This document shows positions 59,216-64,000 of a stretch of DNA of 64,000 bases, one piece after another. The position numbers were made by a program, and so were the translations under genes. The notes beneath the pieces were generated by a model. The model was not told where the DNA came from and did no database searches. It worked only from the letters and a program-made list of their open reading frames with translations. The first letter of the stretch is position 1. Each line of letters opens with the position of its first letter. Origin of the DNA: Nannobrachium achirus (Eukaryota > Chordata > Actinopteri > Myctophiformes > Myctophidae); NCBI GenBank assembly GCA_963921795.1, contig OY997642.1:31954693-32018692 (forward strand), written 5' to 3'.

Positions 59216-61101
59216 CCTCTCTAACACTTTAAATCAGCTAAGGCCAACTCACGTCAAACTTTATCTGTTCAGAATTCAATGCATAGGATAACTGTATATC
59301 ATCACTGTCGGGTGCAAACCTTGCATTTCAAATATTTCAATAAAAAAAAAAAAAACATCTACAAGCTCTCAAAGCGTGCCGCGTTATAATGTGTTGTGAG
59401 CGGTTATATTGACTTAATCTGTGCAACACTCTTCTTTGATGTAGTAGGGCATTCATTACGAAAAGACAAACAGTTGAAATATGGATATATGAGCTTTCTT
59501 CCCAACAGCAAAAATATATATTATTATTTGTGTCTCTCAGATCTGAGAGAGAGGTTAAGTTAAAAACCCATTTTGTCATTCACCCATAAATGGTTTCCTG
59601 AATAATTACCATGCAACAAATATCAGACAAACATAGTATCATTCCACAGACAAGATTCACCTTGTTTTGAGGCTAGCATTATTCCAGCAGAGTATCTATA
59701 GTATCCATAATATGATATGATTACTGGAATACATCAATATCAGTGCATGCTGGCCGGTCTACACAGAACTATGTTGTACTGAATTGAAATCTGGACCAAG
59801 ACCTGGGACGCATTTTCTTTTCCGTTTCGCTCCACTAATCGACATTGCCATAAAGCATAAATGTCTGAAAAATAATATGCATTAGCATTCTCTGTCAGAA
59901 TAAAGAAGTTCCTGTCCAACGGATTAGTTTGACGTGCTGCTGGTCACGAGGGTTATGAAGAAAAGTTCCTTCTTTGTTAATCGACAGCAATCTTTTTTTT
60001 TTTTTGCAGCAGGACTACACCCCCAAGCATTTTACCTAAGCTCACCTCCCCCTTCCCTCTGTTTCCCCCGTTGAGTGGGAGATATCTGGCTTCAACCTAA
60101 CTTCCCCTCCACCTGGTTTTAATATGCAGCAGGCTGGGGGAATGGACGGAGGGGGGGTTGGAGCTGGAGAGACAACTTGCCCAGATGACTAAGATATTCT
60201 GACAACAGGCTGCCTTCTAACTTGGTGTTACATGAGCTTTGACACGCACGCACACACACATGCACACTGACCGCAGTGATGTCTACTAGGGACAAAAAAA
60301 AGCCAACAAAAATGACAATCCATTTACCTGACTGTTACAAGCGAGAATGACAACAGCAGTTATTTAGAACAGCCTTAAGCAAATGGCTTTCCAAGCAAGA
60401 TGCGAGATTGACCCATTTTTAATGAATGGGATTCTGAAACCGTAGAAGCAAACAGTGAAATCAGAAGGCAACATTGAGAAACCTCAAGAACCAACAGCCT
60501 TTCCAGAATCCTTAAAAAAGGTGAATGACACTTCTGTGGTCATACAGTGTGTGTGTGTAATATGTTGCCATCTTACCTCACCCGCCCCGTTCTGTGCGTC
60601 ACTCCCCAATTTCACCGGCGCCCCAGAAGAGTTCATAATTCCTCAAACTCTCAAAACAGATTAAGATTCCAGAGCCCTCACCGGGCAGCGGAGCGGAAGA
60701 CGACAAAGGAGGAATGGAAAAGGACAAGGTGAAACGAAGTTTAAAAAAGAAAGAAATCCTCCTCTTCAGCTGCCCGCCGCCTCCAGTGTCCTCTGACTGC
60801 GCTGGCCAGCCATTTCCATTCAGAGAAACCCCCCCCCCACCCACCAGCTTATAGTGCTACGCACGGTGAGAACACACCACACACATGTTCACACAGTTCC
60901 GTCTCCCTGAAGCGGACACGCATGCTGGTTGCGGGCTCCTCCACGGTGTGTGGAAAGGCATCAGCGATCCTGCCTGCTGCCCCTCAGGCAACGCATTCCC
61001 CGAGTCGGTCTGAGAGGCTCTGCTCTCCCTGCTGGCTCCGCCGCCTGCCTGCCGTTCCCCTTGTCATGTTCACATGCTGGAGTGTTTGGACAAGGCTCAA
61101 A

Positions 61102-61104
<3 letters not shown>

Positions 61105-61187
<83 letters not shown>
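61105..61187. repeat. (GT)n microsatellite
   Basis: 83 bp of GT followed by an AGAGAGACAGAG purine tract to 61219. Confidence 0.97.
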
Positions 61188-61189
<2 letters not shown>

Positions 61190-61219
61190 TAGAGAGAGAG
61201 ACAGAGAGACAGAGAGAGA

Positions 61220-64000
61220 AGGTGGTCCCTTGTGTATCTGTCTCTCGGCCGTTCTGCTGCCTTTGCCTGTCGGATTCCAGCCTGCCACAGTTCCTTTCTG
61301 TCCCTCCCTCAATCCCTCTCTCTCCCTCCTCTGTCCCTTCCCCCCCCCCTCTCTTGAATGCAGATGTTTGAGTTTCAACAATATCTCTTTCCACTTCTGT
61401 CTTCAGGAGAACCCTTCTCTTCACTGAAACAGAATCTGAGACTGTGTGTACCTACTTTCACGAGATTTTCTTGACACCAAAACCTCTGAGAGAATATGTT
61501 TTGCATAATATAACTCAATGAGAAAGGCATCATTGCCAGAAACAGTTGTTATCCAGGCAGGCGATATGCTGTCAAGATTCCCAGTGAGGTTTTACTTTGC
61601 ACGAGTTTGGACTCCATGGAAATTTTCCATGGAAGTGCAAATGAGGGACAGCAATATGCTAGTATTCAGATTTTACACTTTGAACACTATTGTATTTGAC
61701 ACGTCTTTGATTTAACAATAACATGGACCCTTTATCTCTGGTTAAACAAGGAACTTGTTCTCCGAATAATCCCAGACTTACTGTATTTTGAGCCATTTTT
61801 CTGTATTATGCTCTATTATATTATTCAACCGTTTCAATAGGGCTAAGACAAACTACTTATCCTTGTTCTTAACTTAAACTTATTCTAAACTGTACATTTG
61901 ATACGCTTCCATTATTGTGATCTTTCAAACATCAAAAAGAACATTGGAATATTGTGTTTTGCCATGGCTCTGACCCTTTAAACTAGTTATATTTTTAAAT
62001 GTTAATGAACTAGGAACTGACATTGATTCGGTGATTGCACTTAATATAAATCCCTCCCCTCTGAATAAGCTTGAATGTAAAAAGAAACTGAAAACAGTAA
62101 AAAGAAAACTACTGGTACTTCTAGTAGATTGCCACTAAATCAAGTGCCATCATCTCACTCCCTTAGATGCATAAATGGCAATCAATAAGCAACATTAAAA
62201 TGGTGCAGCTTTCAATTTCACATAATTAAAGTACTGTAAGTTGAACTGAGTCAAGACTGCCTCCCTCTGGCTGCATTCAGCACAACATCCAATAACTGCC
62301 ACTATCATTGAATAAATACAATAAAAATCTATTAATATAACAGAAACGTATATTATTAATATAGTTAAGCAAATTAGAAATAAGAATACTTCTTTTTTTA
62401 TATAGTAGCTGAGTTCAAAAAAGGCTAATGAATTTCTCAATTCTCAAACTTGGAAGAAAACTTGGTGTAACTAATTCATTATAACTGTATGGTCTTTTCT
62501 TAGAAACGAGGACAATTATACATGTTATATTCAGTAAATAAACTTGGAAGTAAAGGCTGGTTCATTCATGCTCTCATGCTCTCTTTGGCTCAGTGCACAG
62601 CTCAGCAGATGTGACCTCCATGTATCTGAACAACAACCATGGCCTAACATTATGTCAGTGGTGTTCAACCTATGGGCCAGGGCCCACTGATGGGCCGTGA
62701 GGAATCTGAGGATATTGCAGGTGGCCCTAAAATAATTGGCAAAAGAAATGCAGATCTGAAAGAAATTAAGTTTTCATTGTGATCCAAAAATAGGATCCCA
62801 TTAAGACCCGAGGCCGAGTCTACAAATGCATTCTAAATCAGTAGTTCTCGCACTTGCCACTCGCTTTTCAAAAATGTTCAAAAATAGCAGATGTAAAAGC
62901 GTGCAGTGTGACACAAAGTGACACGCTGTGAGCTTGTAAATCTGCTGTTTTTTTAATAGCCAATGCTAAATTAAATGGGGGTCCGTAGCCTAATGTATGT
63001 CAAACTGGGGTGTTTTCATGTTTGAGAATCACTGCTAGATGCCTAAAAATCTTCTCTTATGGGGGTCCCTGGTATATCTTTTAAAATGGGGGTCTGTGGA
63101 CAAGTGTAAATTTGGGAGTCATTGACATGAAAATCTTTGAGAACCACTGCCCTAGCCAAACTAAAATAACACCACCAATGCTCATCACTTAGTTGTAGCC
63201 AATCACTGACAGAGGGACATTACTGTGGTACGCGACATGCCGTTTCCACTTTTACGGCTTTACACAACCTTGCTCACCACCCTGAAAGTGCCTGGCTGCA
63301 AGGGCCACCGTCACAGTCTGACCATGCACACCGTTCACATCTGTTTCCAAAGGATATACTAACCAGGAGTAACAGTTGGTGTTTTATAGCCTATTTTCCC
63401 GCTATAGAAAACACACAACAGTCTCCTACAGATGTATTGTTCGTCTCCTAGAGATGTATTGTTTGTAATCTCACATAATGATGTACTACTGATACAAACT
63501 GAAAGGGGGTCTTCATCATGAACACAGGATCTGACTAGATAATGATGACCGAATGTTTTCCAAACTGCAAACGCCAATGCTGACTGTTAAACATTGTTGC
63601 TCTGTCGGGAAGCACTAAAAATAGCAAACAAACACTATTCTATAAAGTCACAGGTCTAATATTGAGAACAATGAGTAACATGTGATATGAGCTTACACTG
63701 TTTGACTGAACCTTTATTCTGGTGTCAGACAGACAAAACACATCAGATTATGAGATATGTATGGATTACATTGATCTATTCACTCAAATAGCAATGGGAG
63801 GCTGGCAAGGAGCCAGGCGTGCAACATCGACTCTACAGTATTTGCAAACAAAGAAACTTTGAGCCAATGGAAGATGGCTAACAATATAGTGGGAGATGGA
63901 TGCAAATGGACCCCTGTTGCAGCTGCTCATAATCTCCAGAGGCAGTCTGTTAGCAAGCACATGTTGTATCAGGAGGCTGTAACCAAAGCCTGGATGCTGA
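61220..64000. other. No recognised gene; MITE scraps
   Basis: 61240-62640 is AT-rich with nothing recognised. 62654-63150 holds several hAT-type ends (CAGTGGTGTTCAACC, CAGTAGTTCTCGCAC, TTTGAGAATCACTG, TTTGAGAACCACTG) and a decayed palindrome at 62876-62955. 63150-64000 has no supported feature. Confidence 0.4.

Noticed and set aside
60922-61371. 149-residue frame next to the 61.1 kb GT tract, as a possible first exon
   Set aside because: Composition is driven by the GT and CT tracts, there is no similarity to MCC or another family that I recognise, and several overlapping frames are equally open.

Overview
The window is teleost fish genomic DNA. The evidence is vertebrate split-gene structure with GT-AG introns, many long (CA)n tracts, fish-type tRNA-derived SINE pieces, dense hAT-like MITEs, and an intact DIRS-type tyrosine-recombinase retrotransposon. 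The only host gene I can support is mcc (the orthologue of human MCC, colorectal mutant cancer protein, a coiled-coil regulator of Wnt/beta-catenin signalling). It lies on the minus strand. Fourteen coding exons between 39353 and 2601 join in frame with canonical splice sites and encode about 709 residues. The first coding exon(s) lie beyond the right edge, or within 39.4-64 kb where I could not find them. The last coding exon lies beyond the left edge.

Layout: 1-2600 is the 3' intron with a 1.2 kb hAT-like element. 2601-16833 holds mcc exons 14 to 8 (window numbering, 5' to 3' along the gene), separated by MITEs and (CA)n tracts. 16.8-22.6 kb is an intron with nested hAT elements and a decayed copy of exon 9. 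22682-39353 holds exons 7 to 1. The intron between exons 2 and 1 contains a 3.4 kb inverted-repeat/minisatellite region with about twenty CCATATATGG (CArG-type) palindromes. A tRNA-derived SINE with a perfect 10-bp duplication lies at 39.9-40.2 kb. 43906-51434 is a hAT MITE split by a 7.1 kb DIRS element with gag-like, RT/RNase H and tyrosine recombinase ORFs, identical terminal inverted repeats and a matching internal complementary region. 51.4-64 kb is repeat-rich DNA without a recognisable gene, probably the large 5' intron of mcc.

The main unexplained structure is a roughly 75-bp near-perfect palindrome with arms like ATAGCAGATCTACAAGCTCAC. It recurs more than a dozen times and forms the centre of several MITE families with different ends (hAT-like with 8-bp duplications, and TTAA-flanked). 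Other notable points are UG-repeat tracts directly beside the splice sites of mcc exons 7 and 9-11, two dispersed decayed copies of the 5' part of exon 9 that carry the adjoining TG tract, and a pair of (CA)n-containing elements bounded by TGAGCGGTGGT inverted repeats.
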